This document shows, piece by piece, positions 18,084 to 27,017 of a stretch of DNA of 48,092 nt. Both the position numbers and the translations under genes were made by a program. The DNA is from Alistipes sp. Lineage in GTDB: Bacteria > Bacteroidota > Bacteroidia > Bacteroidales > Rikenellaceae. Numbering within the stretch: the stretch's first letter is position 1; each line of letters starts with the position of its first letter. The stretch is taken from assembly GCA_020026375.1 (NCBI GenBank), contig JAHHQN010000018.1, positions 1 to 48,092 on the forward strand, read 5' to 3'. The notes beneath the pieces were generated by a model, which worked only from the letters and a program-made list of their open reading frames with translations, searched no databases and had not been told where the DNA came from.

Positions 18084-18920
18084 CTATCGGTTGTGGTAGG
18101 CCACCAGTCCCTCCATGGGGCTTTGCATGATGCGTCCGATGGTGATGCCCAGACGCTGTGCGGCCTCGGCGAGGGGTTGGCGGTAGTAGTGGGCCACCGA
18201 GCCGATGAAATGCACCTCGCAGTTGCGGTAGTCGTACTGCATGATGTTGCGGCGGAAGAAGGCCTCGAAACTCTCGACCACCAGTGCGTGGACCGTCGTG
18301 TCGTCGAGATGGCGGGCCAGGAAGGGCGAGAGTGAGGCCAGGAAACGGTTGGGGAAGGGCTGGCGGTAGACGCGGTTGATGATTTCGGCCGGTGTGAGGT
18401 CATACTCGCGGAGGAACTCCTCCTTGAGACCCTCTCTCATCTGGTTCTTGAGCAGGCTGCCCACCAGCAGCTTGCCCAGCACGGCACCGCTGCCCTCGTC
18501 GCCGAGAATGAAGCCCAGCGGCGAGACGTTGGCCGTAATCTGCCGGCCGTCGAAGTGACACGAGTTGGAACCCGTACCCAGAATGCAGGCGATGCCGGCC
18601 TGATGGCCGCACAGTCCGCGGGCCGCGCCCAGCATGTCCGACGCCACGAGAATCTCGCCGCGCAGGTCGGGGAGGGTGGCCACGGCACGGCGCACCTGTT
18701 CGGCCTTTTCGGGGGTGCAGCCTGCGCCGTAGAAGTAGACGGCGTCGAAGCCTCCCCCGGGCAACTGGGGCAGGAGCGTGTTGCGGATTTCCTCCTTCAT
18801 CTCCTCTTCGGTCTGGAAATAGGGGTTCATGCCCTTGGTGAATATGCGTTGGAGAATGACTCCCTTGTCGGCCACGCACCAGTCTGTCTTGGTCGAGCCG
18901 CTGTCTGCTATCAGTATCAT
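18084..18920 (-). CDS. BadF/BadG-type sugar kinase, probable MurNAc/GlcNAc kinase
   Basis: A 278-residue ASKHA-fold ATPase with the phosphate-1 loop DSGSTKTDWCV at the N-terminus, ILGTGSNSCHFDG in the middle, and GFILGDEGSGAVLGKLLV. It belongs to the N-acetylhexosamine kinase branch. Tannerella forsythia MurK, a MurNAc kinase of this type encoded next to murQ, is the closest precedent I recall. It would supply MurNAc-6-P to MurQ. A phosphotransferase system is absent, so cytoplasmic phosphorylation by a kinase is needed. GlcNAc may be an additional substrate. The 47-base gap to murQ supports co-transcription. Confidence 0.88.
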   Translation of the reverse strand: MILIADSGSTKTDWCVADKGVILQRIFTKGMNPYFQTEEEMKEEIRNTLLPQLPGGGFDAVYFYGAGCTPEKAEQVRRAVATLPDLRGEILVASDMLGAARGLCGHQAGIACILGTGSNSCHFDGRQITANVSPLGFILGDEGSGAVLGKLLVGSLLKNQMREGLKEEFLREYDLTPAEIINRVYRQPFPNRFLASLSPFLARHLDDTTVHALVVESFEAFFRRNIMQYDYRNCEVHFIGSVAHYYRQPLAEAAQRLGITIGRIMQSPMEGLVAYHNR

Positions 18921-18962
18921 AATAGGTTGGTTTTTGAAATTAGTTGCAGTATGAGATTGTGA

Positions 18963-20144
18963 TTAGAATTTGATGTAAATCCTGCGTTTGTAGAGCTGGT
19001 AGCCGATGCACCAGTTGAGGGTCACGAACAGCAGGGCGTAGACACACGAGGCGGCCGTGGCGGGCAGGAATCCGAGCAGGAACTTGCCGTAGACGAGTCC
19101 GATGACATTAATCGAACCCTCGCCCCACGGAATGCGTATGGCGCCGAAGAGAATGCTCAACACACCGCCCTGCACATAGAGGTAGAGGGGGTTGACACCA
19201 AATGCCTCGAAGAACACGCTCCAGCGTTTCCAGCCCTTGACGTCGATAATCCATATCAGCAGTGCCAGCAGGCTCGAGGCCAGTCCGCAGGTGGTCAGCA
19301 CATAGGTGGGCGACCATATTTTCTTGTTGATGGGCAGTCCGTAGGAGAGGAGGAAGCCGGCGAAGGTGAGTGCCGTGCCGATGAGGAACAGCTTGATGAT
19401 GTGGTCGTCGAGCAGGCGTTTGCGGTCGGTCTCCCTGGGTGCGGTCTTGTCGCCCATCATCACGCTGCCCACGCAGAAGCCGATCAGCACATGGGCGATG
19501 GCCGGCAGGGTGCTGAGCAGACCTTCGGGGTCGATGCCGTTGTCGCGGTACATGTGGGCGGGAGTGAGAATGGCGCGGTCGACGATCGAGACGATGTTCT
19601 CCTCGCCGTAGACATAGCCGTTGGCCGTGAGCAGCAGTATGCCGTAGCCGCCGAGCAGCAGGGCGATGAGCCACAGTATCTGACGGCGTTTGAGGGTCAT
19701 GGCCGCAAACGACACGGCGCAGTAGCACAGGGCCAGACGCTGCATGACGCCGAAGATGCGCATGCGGTCGAAGGTCCACGAGGCGTTCCACAACTTCTCG
19801 AGGAAGGTCAGCCCTTCGGGGGCCGAAGCCCAGTAGAAGCAGAAGCGCGAGAACCAGCCGATGGCCATACCCGTGAGGAAGATGAAGAGTGTGCGGCGCA
19901 ACACCTTGATGACGGAGTCGCGTGTGAGGGCGAAGTCGAACTTACGCAGCGAGATGTAGGTCGAGATGCCCATGATGAACATGAAGAACGGGAACACCAG
20001 ATCGGTGGGGGTGAGTCCGTTCCATTCGGCGTGGCTCAGCGGGGCGTAGATGTGGGCCCACGAGCCGGGATTGTTGACCAGTATCATGCCGGCGATGGTG
20101 ATGCCGCGCAGGATATCGAGGGCCAGAATACGGTGATTGGACAT
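18963..20144 (-). CDS. NagX/DUF5009 (HGSNAT-like) membrane protein, candidate MurNAc transporter
   Basis: 393-residue polytopic protein with about ten to eleven helices. The N-terminus RILALDILRGITIAGMILVN and the WNGLTPTDLVFPFFMFIMG segment are hallmarks of the COG4299/heparan-alpha-glucosaminide acetyltransferase family. In Tannerella a membrane protein (MurT) encoded with murK and murQ imports MurNAc; I believe it is of this family but cannot confirm. The alternative is acetyl transfer to a hexosamine across the membrane. It sits 42 bases upstream of the kinase and six bases downstream of the dehydrogenase. Confidence 0.85.
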   Translation of the reverse strand: MSNHRILALDILRGITIAGMILVNNPGSWAHIYAPLSHAEWNGLTPTDLVFPFFMFIMGISTYISLRKFDFALTRDSVIKVLRRTLFIFLTGMAIGWFSRFCFYWASAPEGLTFLEKLWNASWTFDRMRIFGVMQRLALCYCAVSFAAMTLKRRQILWLIALLLGGYGILLLTANGYVYGEENIVSIVDRAILTPAHMYRDNGIDPEGLLSTLPAIAHVLIGFCVGSVMMGDKTAPRETDRKRLLDDHIIKLFLIGTALTFAGFLLSYGLPINKKIWSPTYVLTTCGLASSLLALLIWIIDVKGWKRWSVFFEAFGVNPLYLYVQGGVLSILFGAIRIPWGEGSINVIGLVYGKFLLGFLPATAASCVYALLFVTLNWCIGYQLYKRRIYIKF

Positions 20145-20150
20145 GTTGGG

Positions 20151-23033
20151 TCAGTGTTTTTTTGGAGTGGTACACTCGTCGACCAGATAGACTATCGACT
20201 GGTAGGGTACTCCCGTGTTGGTGGTGAGTCCGATCTCGCAGGTGCGGCTGTTGCTGTAACCTGTGACGATACGGGCCTTTTCGAGTTGGGGTTTGAGTTT
20301 GCGCAGGGCGTAGGCGTTGACCTCGGGGTGGGTGAATCCGCGGTCGCCGGCAAATCCGCAGCAGCCCACTCCCTCGGGAATGACCACCTGCGGCGAACAG
20401 AGGGCGGCCAAATCGGTGATGACCTTCTCCAGTCCCATCTTGCGCATCGAGCAGGTGATGTGGAGGGCCACCGCACGGTCGGTCTTCACGAAGTCGAGAC
20501 GCTCGCGCAGGAAGAGCCAGATGAATTCGGCCGGCTCGTAGAGTTTCATGCGAGTGATTTTCTCGCGCATGCGGTGCAGGCAGGGGCTCTGGTCGCAGAG
20601 AACGGGGTAGCGGCCGTGGCAGCTGGCCTCCCAGAGTGCCTCTTCGAGTTCGGCGGTCTTGCGGTCGGCGATGTCGAGCATGCCCTTGCTCTCCCAGATG
20701 GTGCCGCAGCAGAGCCGCTCCATGTGGTCGGGGTAGATGACCTCGTAGCCGGCCTTGTGGAGCAGGGCGACCATCTTGTTGACCAGCGGACCATCGGTGG
20801 GGGCGTGGTGGGCCTGTCCCATGGTCTGGTTGATGCAGCTGGGGAAGTAGACTACCTTGTCGGGCGACTCGATGCGGGCGTTGACCTCGCGGCGCGCCTT
20901 GTCCGAGAGTTTGAAGGCGTGGGGCATGGCCGGTGTCCAGAGCGGAATGCCGAGGGTGGAGTGGAGCGCGGAGGTGACCTTGCTCATGGCCGTGGTGCCG
21001 AGCAGTGAGTGGCCTGCGGCGGCCAGATGCAGCACGGGGCGCAGACCGCTCTTCATGCCGGCGAAGTGGCGGGCGGCGAAGTCGCCCACACGGTAGCCGA
21101 AGCTGCCCTCGGGAAGCTGTTCCTGACGGATAATGTGGGTCAGGTCGCCCACGTTGATGCCCATCGGACACGACATGGAGCAGAGTCCGTCGCCGGCACA
21201 GGTCGCATTGCCCAGATATTTGTACTGTTGGCGCAGGAGGGCCAGTCGTCGGGGGTCGTCGCCCGTCTGTTGCAGACGCGAGAGTTCGCGGTTGATGACG
21301 ATGCGCTGGCGCGACGAGAGGGTGAATCCGCACGTCAGACAGTTCACCTCGCAGAATCCGCACTCGATGCAGCGGTCGGTCTTCTCACACACCGAAGCCC
21401 CCTTTTCGCCGCCTGTCGTGAGGCGGGGCAGGGGTTTGAAGTTCTTGAGATGGCATCGGGGGTCGTCGTTGAGGATTACTCCCGGATTGAGCAGACCGAG
21501 GGGGTCGAAGAGCGACTTTACGGCCTTCATCACCGCGTAGGCGTCGTCGCCCCACTCGTAGCGCACATAGGGAGCCATGTTGCGGCCCGTGCCGTGTTCG
21601 GCCTTCAGCGAGCCGTCGTAGCGGTCGACCACCAGTTGCTTGACATCTTCCATGAGCTGTTCGTAGCGCGCCACCTCGGCGTCGGTGTCGAACGACTGGT
21701 TGATGATGAAGTGGTAGTTGCCCTCGAGGGCGTGGCCGTAGATGCAGGCATCGTCGTAGCCGTGGCGGCGTATGAGTTCCTGGAGGTCGGCCGTGGCATC
21801 GGGCAGGTCCTCGATGTGGAAGGCCACGTCCTCAATCAGACAGGTGGTACCCGGCTTGCGGGTGCCGCCCACCGAGGGGAAGATGCCCGAACGAATGGCC
21901 CAGAACTGGGAGTACTCCTCCGGACGGTCGGTGAAGTGGACGGGACGGAAGGTGTCGAACCCTTCGAGGGCGCGGCTCACGCGTGAGATGGCGGTCGACA
22001 GCTCGTCGCGCGTGCGCTCCTTCACCTCGGTCAGCACGGCGGTCATGCCGCGTGCGGCCTCCTCGCCCACCCGGGCGCGGAACTCGAGGTAGTTGGGGTC
22101 GTTGACCGAACTGAGCGACTTGTAGTCGAGCAGCTCGGCACTCTTCACATCGAGGGGTTTCATGGCCACCACCGCCTCGCATGCCTCGCGGATTGTACGG
22201 AAGTAGAGCATGGCGCTGGCCTTGAAGGGGTAGTCGTATTCGGTCTTCATGGTCACCTGCGAGAGGAAGGCCAGCGTACCCTCGCTGCCCACCATCAGGT
22301 GGGCCATGATGTCGAACGGGTCGTCGAAGCGCACGAAGGGCAGGATATTGAGACCCGTGACATTCTTGATGGCGTACTTTCGGGCGATGCGTGCCATGAG
22401 CGCGGTGTTGGAGCGGACACGGTCGCGCAGGAGGCAGAGCTGCTCCAGAAACCGGGGGTGGGAGCGGCGGAAGGCCTCGCGCGAGGCTTCGTTGCCGGTG
22501 TCGACCACCGTGCCGTCGGCCAGCACGATGCGTGCCGAAAGGAGCATGCGGTCGCTGTTGGCGTGGGTGCCGCAGTTCATGCCCGAGGCGTTGTTCATCA
22601 CGATGCCGCCGACCATGGCACTGCGTATCGACGCGGGGTCGGGGGCGAACTTGCGGCCGTAGGGGGCGAGAATCTCGTTCACACGCTGGCCGACGAGTCC
22701 GGGCTGGAGGGTGATGGTGGAGTGGTCGTCGCTCACCGAGTAACGCTCCCAGTGTTTGCCGGCCACCACCAGTATCGAGTCGCTGACGGCCTGTCCCGAA
22801 AGACTGGTGCCGGCGGCACGGAACGTGACGGGCAGTCGCAACCGCGAGGCGACGGCCAGCAGACGGCTCACCTCCTGCTCGTTGTCGGAGCGGACGACGA
22901 TTTGGGGTATGAGACGGTAGAAGCCGGCATCGGTACCCCATGCCAGTCGTCGCAGCTCGTCAGTGTAGATTCTTTCCCGGGGGATAAATCGGGTTATTTC
23001 GTTGAGGAAATCGTTGTAGTGGTTCTGTGACAT
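20151..23033 (-). CDS. FAD-linked, Fe-S D-lactate dehydrogenase-type oxidoreductase
   Basis: 960-residue fusion of a GlcD-like FAD-binding subunit with a GlpC/LutA-like iron-sulfur subunit. The FAD (PP-loop) segment includes RAAGTSLSGQAVSDS near residues 75-90, followed by a FAD-oxidase C domain. Two ferredoxin-type clusters appear at CIECGFCEVNCLTCGF and CAGDGLCSMSCPMG. The C-terminal part carries cysteine-rich CCG-type motifs (CCGTIWESKG, GVGCCGFAGDRGF). Family members oxidise D-lactate, glycolate or D-2-hydroxyglutarate and pass electrons to quinones. Next to murQ, whose product is D-lactate, D-lactate is the best guess. It has no signal or membrane segment, so it is probably peripheral to the inner membrane. 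Confidence 0.88.
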   Translation of the reverse strand: MSQNHYNDFLNEITRFIPRERIYTDELRRLAWGTDAGFYRLIPQIVVRSDNEQEVSRLLAVASRLRLPVTFRAAGTSLSGQAVSDSILVVAGKHWERYSVSDDHSTITLQPGLVGQRVNEILAPYGRKFAPDPASIRSAMVGGIVMNNASGMNCGTHANSDRMLLSARIVLADGTVVDTGNEASREAFRRSHPRFLEQLCLLRDRVRSNTALMARIARKYAIKNVTGLNILPFVRFDDPFDIMAHLMVGSEGTLAFLSQVTMKTEYDYPFKASAMLYFRTIREACEAVVAMKPLDVKSAELLDYKSLSSVNDPNYLEFRARVGEEAARGMTAVLTEVKERTRDELSTAISRVSRALEGFDTFRPVHFTDRPEEYSQFWAIRSGIFPSVGGTRKPGTTCLIEDVAFHIEDLPDATADLQELIRRHGYDDACIYGHALEGNYHFIINQSFDTDAEVARYEQLMEDVKQLVVDRYDGSLKAEHGTGRNMAPYVRYEWGDDAYAVMKAVKSLFDPLGLLNPGVILNDDPRCHLKNFKPLPRLTTGGEKGASVCEKTDRCIECGFCEVNCLTCGFTLSSRQRIVINRELSRLQQTGDDPRRLALLRQQYKYLGNATCAGDGLCSMSCPMGINVGDLTHIIRQEQLPEGSFGYRVGDFAARHFAGMKSGLRPVLHLAAAGHSLLGTTAMSKVTSALHSTLGIPLWTPAMPHAFKLSDKARREVNARIESPDKVVYFPSCINQTMGQAHHAPTDGPLVNKMVALLHKAGYEVIYPDHMERLCCGTIWESKGMLDIADRKTAELEEALWEASCHGRYPVLCDQSPCLHRMREKITRMKLYEPAEFIWLFLRERLDFVKTDRAVALHITCSMRKMGLEKVITDLAALCSPQVVIPEGVGCCGFAGDRGFTHPEVNAYALRKLKPQLEKARIVTGYSNSRTCEIGLTTNTGVPYQSIVYLVDECTTPKKH

Positions 23034-23076
23034 TTTTTCTGTCTAAAAAAGTCGTGACCCCGAAGGGTTTTGAAAA

Positions 23077-24315
23077 TTATTTATAAAGATAATACTTTTC
23101 AGATAATTCACGGAAACTTTCGACATCTTTATTCCAGAACTCCTCTACATCTTCCCAGCGGTTGCGCTTCATGAAGCGTTCGCGCACCTGCTTCGAGCCG
23201 CAGGCCAGGTCGAACGAGCGGAAACGCTCCTTGTCGGCGTGTGCCAGAACGGCGTGGTCGGGGTAGAGACGTGCAATCTCCTGCATGACCAGAAACTGTA
23301 TGCGGGTGATGGAGACCTTTTGGTAGTCGAGAATGTGGACCTGCACACCCTGCACCAGCTCACCCTTGGCGATGCTGTAGAAGGGTTTGGCGTACATGGG
23401 GCGGAACTCCACACCGTCGAGCTGCAGCGCATTGAGCGCGTCGGCAAATTCGGCGGCCTTGATCCACGGTGCGGCGAACATCTGGAAGGGAATGGTGTAG
23501 CCCACACCGATGTTCATATACATCAGCTCGCCCAAAATGCCGCTCATGGGGTAGAAGTAGGCCGAGTGGGGGTGGGGAATGTGGGGCGACGAGGGAATCC
23601 ATTGCAGACCGGTGTCGGTGTAGCTCATCTCGCGGTTCCAGCCCTCCATCTTCACCACATGGAGACGGCACTTGGCCTTCAGCATGCCCTCCTCGTTGAG
23701 CAGGGTGGCCAGCTCGCCGCAGGTGAGTCCGTAGAGATAGGGAATCTTGAACTGGCTGATGAACGAGGTGCAGTCGTCTTCGGTGATGTTGCCCTCGATA
23801 CGGAGTCCGCCCAGCGGGTTGGGACGGTCGAGGACGATGAACTCCTTGTCGTTCTCGGCGGCGGCCTCCATGGCCAGACCCATCGTGCTGATGTAGGTGA
23901 ACGAGCGGCAGCCGATGTCCTGAATGTCGTAGACCAGCACGTCGATGTCCTTCAGCATTTCGGGTGTGGCCTTGCGGGTCTTGCCGTAGAGCGAGCGCAC
24001 GGGGAGTCCCGTCGAGGCGTCGCGGATATCGGTGACATGGTCGCCGGCGTGGACGTCGCCGCGCACGCCGTGTTCGGGACCGAAGAGGGCCACGAGATTC
24101 ACATTGGCGGCCTCATGGAGAATGTCGATGGTCGACTTGAGGGTGTTGTCCACACCCGTGGGGTTGGTGATGAGTCCCACGCGCTTGCCTTCGAGACACT
24201 TGAAACCCTGTTCGCGGAGTACCTCTATACCGGTCTTCACATTGATGGTGGCGGCCTGTGCCGTGAGCGAAAGTGCCGCAGCCATCAGCGGCAGGAATAT
24301 GTTTTTCATCTTCAT
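23077..24315 (-). CDS. NamZ-type exo-beta-N-acetylmuramidase (DUF1343), paralog 1
   Basis: 412-residue secreted protein (signal MKMKNIFLPLMAAALSLTAQAA). DUF1343 signatures are GLITNPTGVD, FGPEHGVRGD with the predicted catalytic Glu, YDIQDIGCRSFTYIS and LDRPNPLGG. The family founder, B. subtilis NamZ (YbbC), removes MurNAc from the non-reducing end of glycan chains and muropeptides (GH171). Periplasmic location and neighbours (AmpG-like permease, D-lactate dehydrogenase) fit release of MurNAc from imported fragments. It is clearly diverged from the second copy at 34071-35237, so the two may differ in substrate length or linkage context. Confidence 0.9.
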   Translation of the reverse strand: MKMKNIFLPLMAAALSLTAQAATINVKTGIEVLREQGFKCLEGKRVGLITNPTGVDNTLKSTIDILHEAANVNLVALFGPEHGVRGDVHAGDHVTDIRDASTGLPVRSLYGKTRKATPEMLKDIDVLVYDIQDIGCRSFTYISTMGLAMEAAAENDKEFIVLDRPNPLGGLRIEGNITEDDCTSFISQFKIPYLYGLTCGELATLLNEEGMLKAKCRLHVVKMEGWNREMSYTDTGLQWIPSSPHIPHPHSAYFYPMSGILGELMYMNIGVGYTIPFQMFAAPWIKAAEFADALNALQLDGVEFRPMYAKPFYSIAKGELVQGVQVHILDYQKVSITRIQFLVMQEIARLYPDHAVLAHADKERFRSFDLACGSKQVRERFMKRNRWEDVEEFWNKDVESFRELSEKYYLYK

Positions 24316-24333
24316 GGTTGAATCGTTTAGGGG

Positions 24334-25650
24334 TTAGGCGGCTTTCTTGCCGTAGGAGGGGTCGATCTTCACCAGCGCGGTGACTGCCCAGGTGGCGATG
24401 TTGCAGGCGAAGACCCACCAGAAGAAATTGATGTAGCCCAGCTGCTCCTGAATCCAGCCGGCGGCCATGCCCGGCACCATCATGCCCAGTGCCATGAAGG
24501 CGGTGCAGATGGCGTAGTGCGAGGTCTTGTGTTCGCCCTCGGCGAAGTACATCATGTAGAGCATGAAGGCCGTGAAGCCGAATCCGTAGCCGAACTGCTC
24601 GATGAAGACACAGGTGCTGATGGTGTAGATGCACTCGGGCTGGAACACGGCCAGATAGCAGAACGTGAGACAGGTGAGCGAGATGCTCAGCGACATGGGC
24701 CACAGCCACTTCTTCAGACCGCCTCTCGATGCGCAGATGCCGCCCAGAATGCCGCCCACGGTGAGTCCGGCCACACCGATGGTGCCGTAGACCAGACCCA
24801 GCTCGGCGGTCGACAGACCCAGACCGCCCAGCTCGCGGGGGTCAACCAGGAAGGGCTGTATCATCTTCACGAGCTGTGCCTCGGGCAGACGGAACAACAG
24901 GATAAACAACACGGCCACCACCACCTGCGGCTTGCGGAAGTAGGAGCCGAACGTACCGAAGAACTCCTGAAGGATATTGACATGGTTCTTGCCCTCGGTC
25001 ACCGAGCGGTCGGTCGAGGGGCGCGGCAGGATATAGAGGTGGTAGAGGGTCAGCAGTCCGAACATGAGCGAGATGGCGTAGAACGTGTAGCGCCAGGCGG
25101 TGGGGATATTGCCTGTCGAGGTTTCGAGCCAGCCGGCCAGCACCACCAGCGCACCCTGTCCGAAGATGGAGGCCAGACGGTAGGCCGTGCTGCGGATTCC
25201 CACGAAGAGACTCTGCTGGTTGCTGTTGAGGGCCACCATGTAGTAGCCGTCGGAGGCGATGTCGTGGGTGGCCGAGGCGAAGCCTATAATCCAGAATACG
25301 GCCAGACACACGGTGAACACCGACACGTCGACCGCGCCGGTGGCGATTTGTTGAGCATCGGGCGTAGGGAGGGTGAAGGCCACCAGTGCCAGGCCTATGG
25401 CCATGACAATCTGCATGAGAACCGTCCACCACCGCTTGGTTTTGATGATGTCGATGAAGGGACTCCAGAAGGGTTTGATGACCCACGGCAGGTAGAGCCA
25501 GCCGGTGTAGAGGGCGATGTCGGCGTTCGACATGCCCAGTTTCTTGAACATCAGCACCGAGATGGTGTTGACGGCGAAATAGGGGATTCCCTGTGCAAAG
25601 TAGAGGGTGGGTATCCATGCCCAGGGATTGGTCTGTTTGTTTTTGTTCAT
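24334..25650 (-). CDS. AmpG-like MFS permease
   Basis: 438-residue major facilitator with twelve predicted helices. The N-terminal TLYFAQGIPYFAVNTISVLM and PWVIKPFWSPFIDIIKTKRW are close to the signature of AmpG, the inner-membrane importer of GlcNAc-anhydroMurNAc peptides. Here it may import anhydro-muropeptides or disaccharides from the periplasm in parallel with the NagX protein. It is placed 18 bases upstream of NamZ-1 and 27 bases downstream of the SpoIID gene. AmpG relatives are common in Bacteroidetes; specificity is inferred from context. Confidence 0.88.
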   Translation of the reverse strand: MNKNKQTNPWAWIPTLYFAQGIPYFAVNTISVLMFKKLGMSNADIALYTGWLYLPWVIKPFWSPFIDIIKTKRWWTVLMQIVMAIGLALVAFTLPTPDAQQIATGAVDVSVFTVCLAVFWIIGFASATHDIASDGYYMVALNSNQQSLFVGIRSTAYRLASIFGQGALVVLAGWLETSTGNIPTAWRYTFYAISLMFGLLTLYHLYILPRPSTDRSVTEGKNHVNILQEFFGTFGSYFRKPQVVVAVLFILLFRLPEAQLVKMIQPFLVDPRELGGLGLSTAELGLVYGTIGVAGLTVGGILGGICASRGGLKKWLWPMSLSISLTCLTFCYLAVFQPECIYTISTCVFIEQFGYGFGFTAFMLYMMYFAEGEHKTSHYAICTAFMALGMMVPGMAAGWIQEQLGYINFFWWVFACNIATWAVTALVKIDPSYGKKAA

Positions 25651-25677
25651 TGGTTTTTTAGTTGCAGTAGAGAAGGT

Positions 25678-26997
25678 TTATTCGTACATTTTTTCGAGTT
25701 CGGCACCCACGAAGTAGTGCTTGAGGATTTCGTCGTATTTGAAACCCCGTTCGCCCATCACGGCCGCGCCAATCTGGCAGAGTCCCACGCCGTGGCCCCA
25801 GCCTGCGCCGGTGAGGGTGAAGCTTGTGGGTATGCCTTCGGCATCGGGTTCGCCCTTGTCGACCACGAAGGCCGAGCTGTAGAGGTGGGAGGGCGAGAGC
25901 GTGCGGCGGATTTCCAGCTCCTTGCCGATGGTGAGTGTCTTGAGGGTACCCACAATCTTGAGCTTCCACAATCGTCCGCTCGTGCCGCGTGCCACGGGTA
26001 CGAGGTCGATGATTTTGCCGTAGTCGATGCCCGAACGGCGGAGAATCAGCGCCGAAAGCTCCTCCTGGGTGTAGGAGACCTTCCAGCGGTAGAAGTCGGT
26101 GGTCTCCTGGTCGTAGTTGTTGAGCACCTGCGAGAGAATCTTCTTGTCGGTGGTGTTGCAGAAGGCTTCGGGCGAGGTGCGAATCCACTTGACGGCCTCC
26201 TCCTCGAGGGTCAGGTCGGGCAGCGGAGCATTGCTCTTGCTGTCGGCCTTGCGCACCAGATAGGGCATCTCCTTCTCCTCCCAGCAGTAGCCGAACTCCT
26301 CGAAGGCACCGCCGCAGCACTTCGAGAAGCGTGCGTCGCAGATTTGTCCGTCATACATGAGCAGCTGTCCGCGTGTGGCGGCGATGGCCTCCCTCACGGC
26401 GGCTGTCGAGGCACGGGTGATGCCCTGGTAACGCTGGCAGTGGTCGTCGGCGCACACGTCGAAACGGGTGTGGTCCTCGCGGTCGTACCAGCGGATAAGC
26501 TCCGTGTCGGTGATGGTGTAGGCCGAGTAGTCGGTGTGCTGCGCCTCGATTTCCCGGTTCTTCTGAATCTGGGCGAGCAGCCAGCTGCGCGAGATGACGG
26601 CGTGGGCCTTGAGCAGCTCGGCCGAGGCGGTGGCGCTCATCTCGCTCGAGATGACGCTGGTGAGGTAGTCCTCCACACGAATGACGTTGACGGCCGTGAG
26701 GCGGTCGTTCTCGACGATGAATTTCAGTGCGCCCTCGAAACGCTGGTTCTCCTTGCGTTCCCAGTGGAAGTTGATGCCGATGGTCACCCCCTTGAGCTCG
26801 AACATCGAGTGGGACTCGTCGAGCGGTTCGAAGGTGATTTGGTCATAGGCAGCCCCCTGCCACACGACTTTTCCGTCGTGGCAGGCGACTTTCTGTTCTC
26901 CGGTGATATCTTGTCCGTTGATGCGGTAGGGGGTCAGCAGCGTGAATTCGATTTCGGGTTCGAACATGATGCCGACCTGTACTTTGGGTTCTTTCAT
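25678..26997 (-). CDS. SpoIID/LytB-domain protein without a signal peptide
   Basis: 439-residue protein with the SpoIID domain: VEDYLTSVISSEMSATASAE (containing the conserved acidic residue proposed as catalytic), LKAHAVISRSWLLAQ, YDGQICDARFSKCCGG, and the terminal WGHGVGLCQIGAAVMG. SpoIID is a lytic transglycosylase acting on denuded glycan strands during Bacillus sporulation. The chosen start MKEPKVQVGIMF avoids overlapping the upstream gene; the longer frame to 27222 would read through DUF4922 coding sequence. No export signal precedes the domain, so cytoplasmic action is suggested, unlike SpoIID itself. It lies 20 bases after the DUF4922 gene. Confidence 0.88.
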   Translation of the reverse strand: MKEPKVQVGIMFEPEIEFTLLTPYRINGQDITGEQKVACHDGKVVWQGAAYDQITFEPLDESHSMFELKGVTIGINFHWERKENQRFEGALKFIVENDRLTAVNVIRVEDYLTSVISSEMSATASAELLKAHAVISRSWLLAQIQKNREIEAQHTDYSAYTITDTELIRWYDREDHTRFDVCADDHCQRYQGITRASTAAVREAIAATRGQLLMYDGQICDARFSKCCGGAFEEFGYCWEEKEMPYLVRKADSKSNAPLPDLTLEEEAVKWIRTSPEAFCNTTDKKILSQVLNNYDQETTDFYRWKVSYTQEELSALILRRSGIDYGKIIDLVPVARGTSGRLWKLKIVGTLKTLTIGKELEIRRTLSPSHLYSSAFVVDKGEPDAEGIPTSFTLTGAGWGHGVGLCQIGAAVMGERGFKYDEILKHYFVGAELEKMYE

Positions 26998-27017
26998 TTT
27001 TGAGTCGGTGTTGAGTG

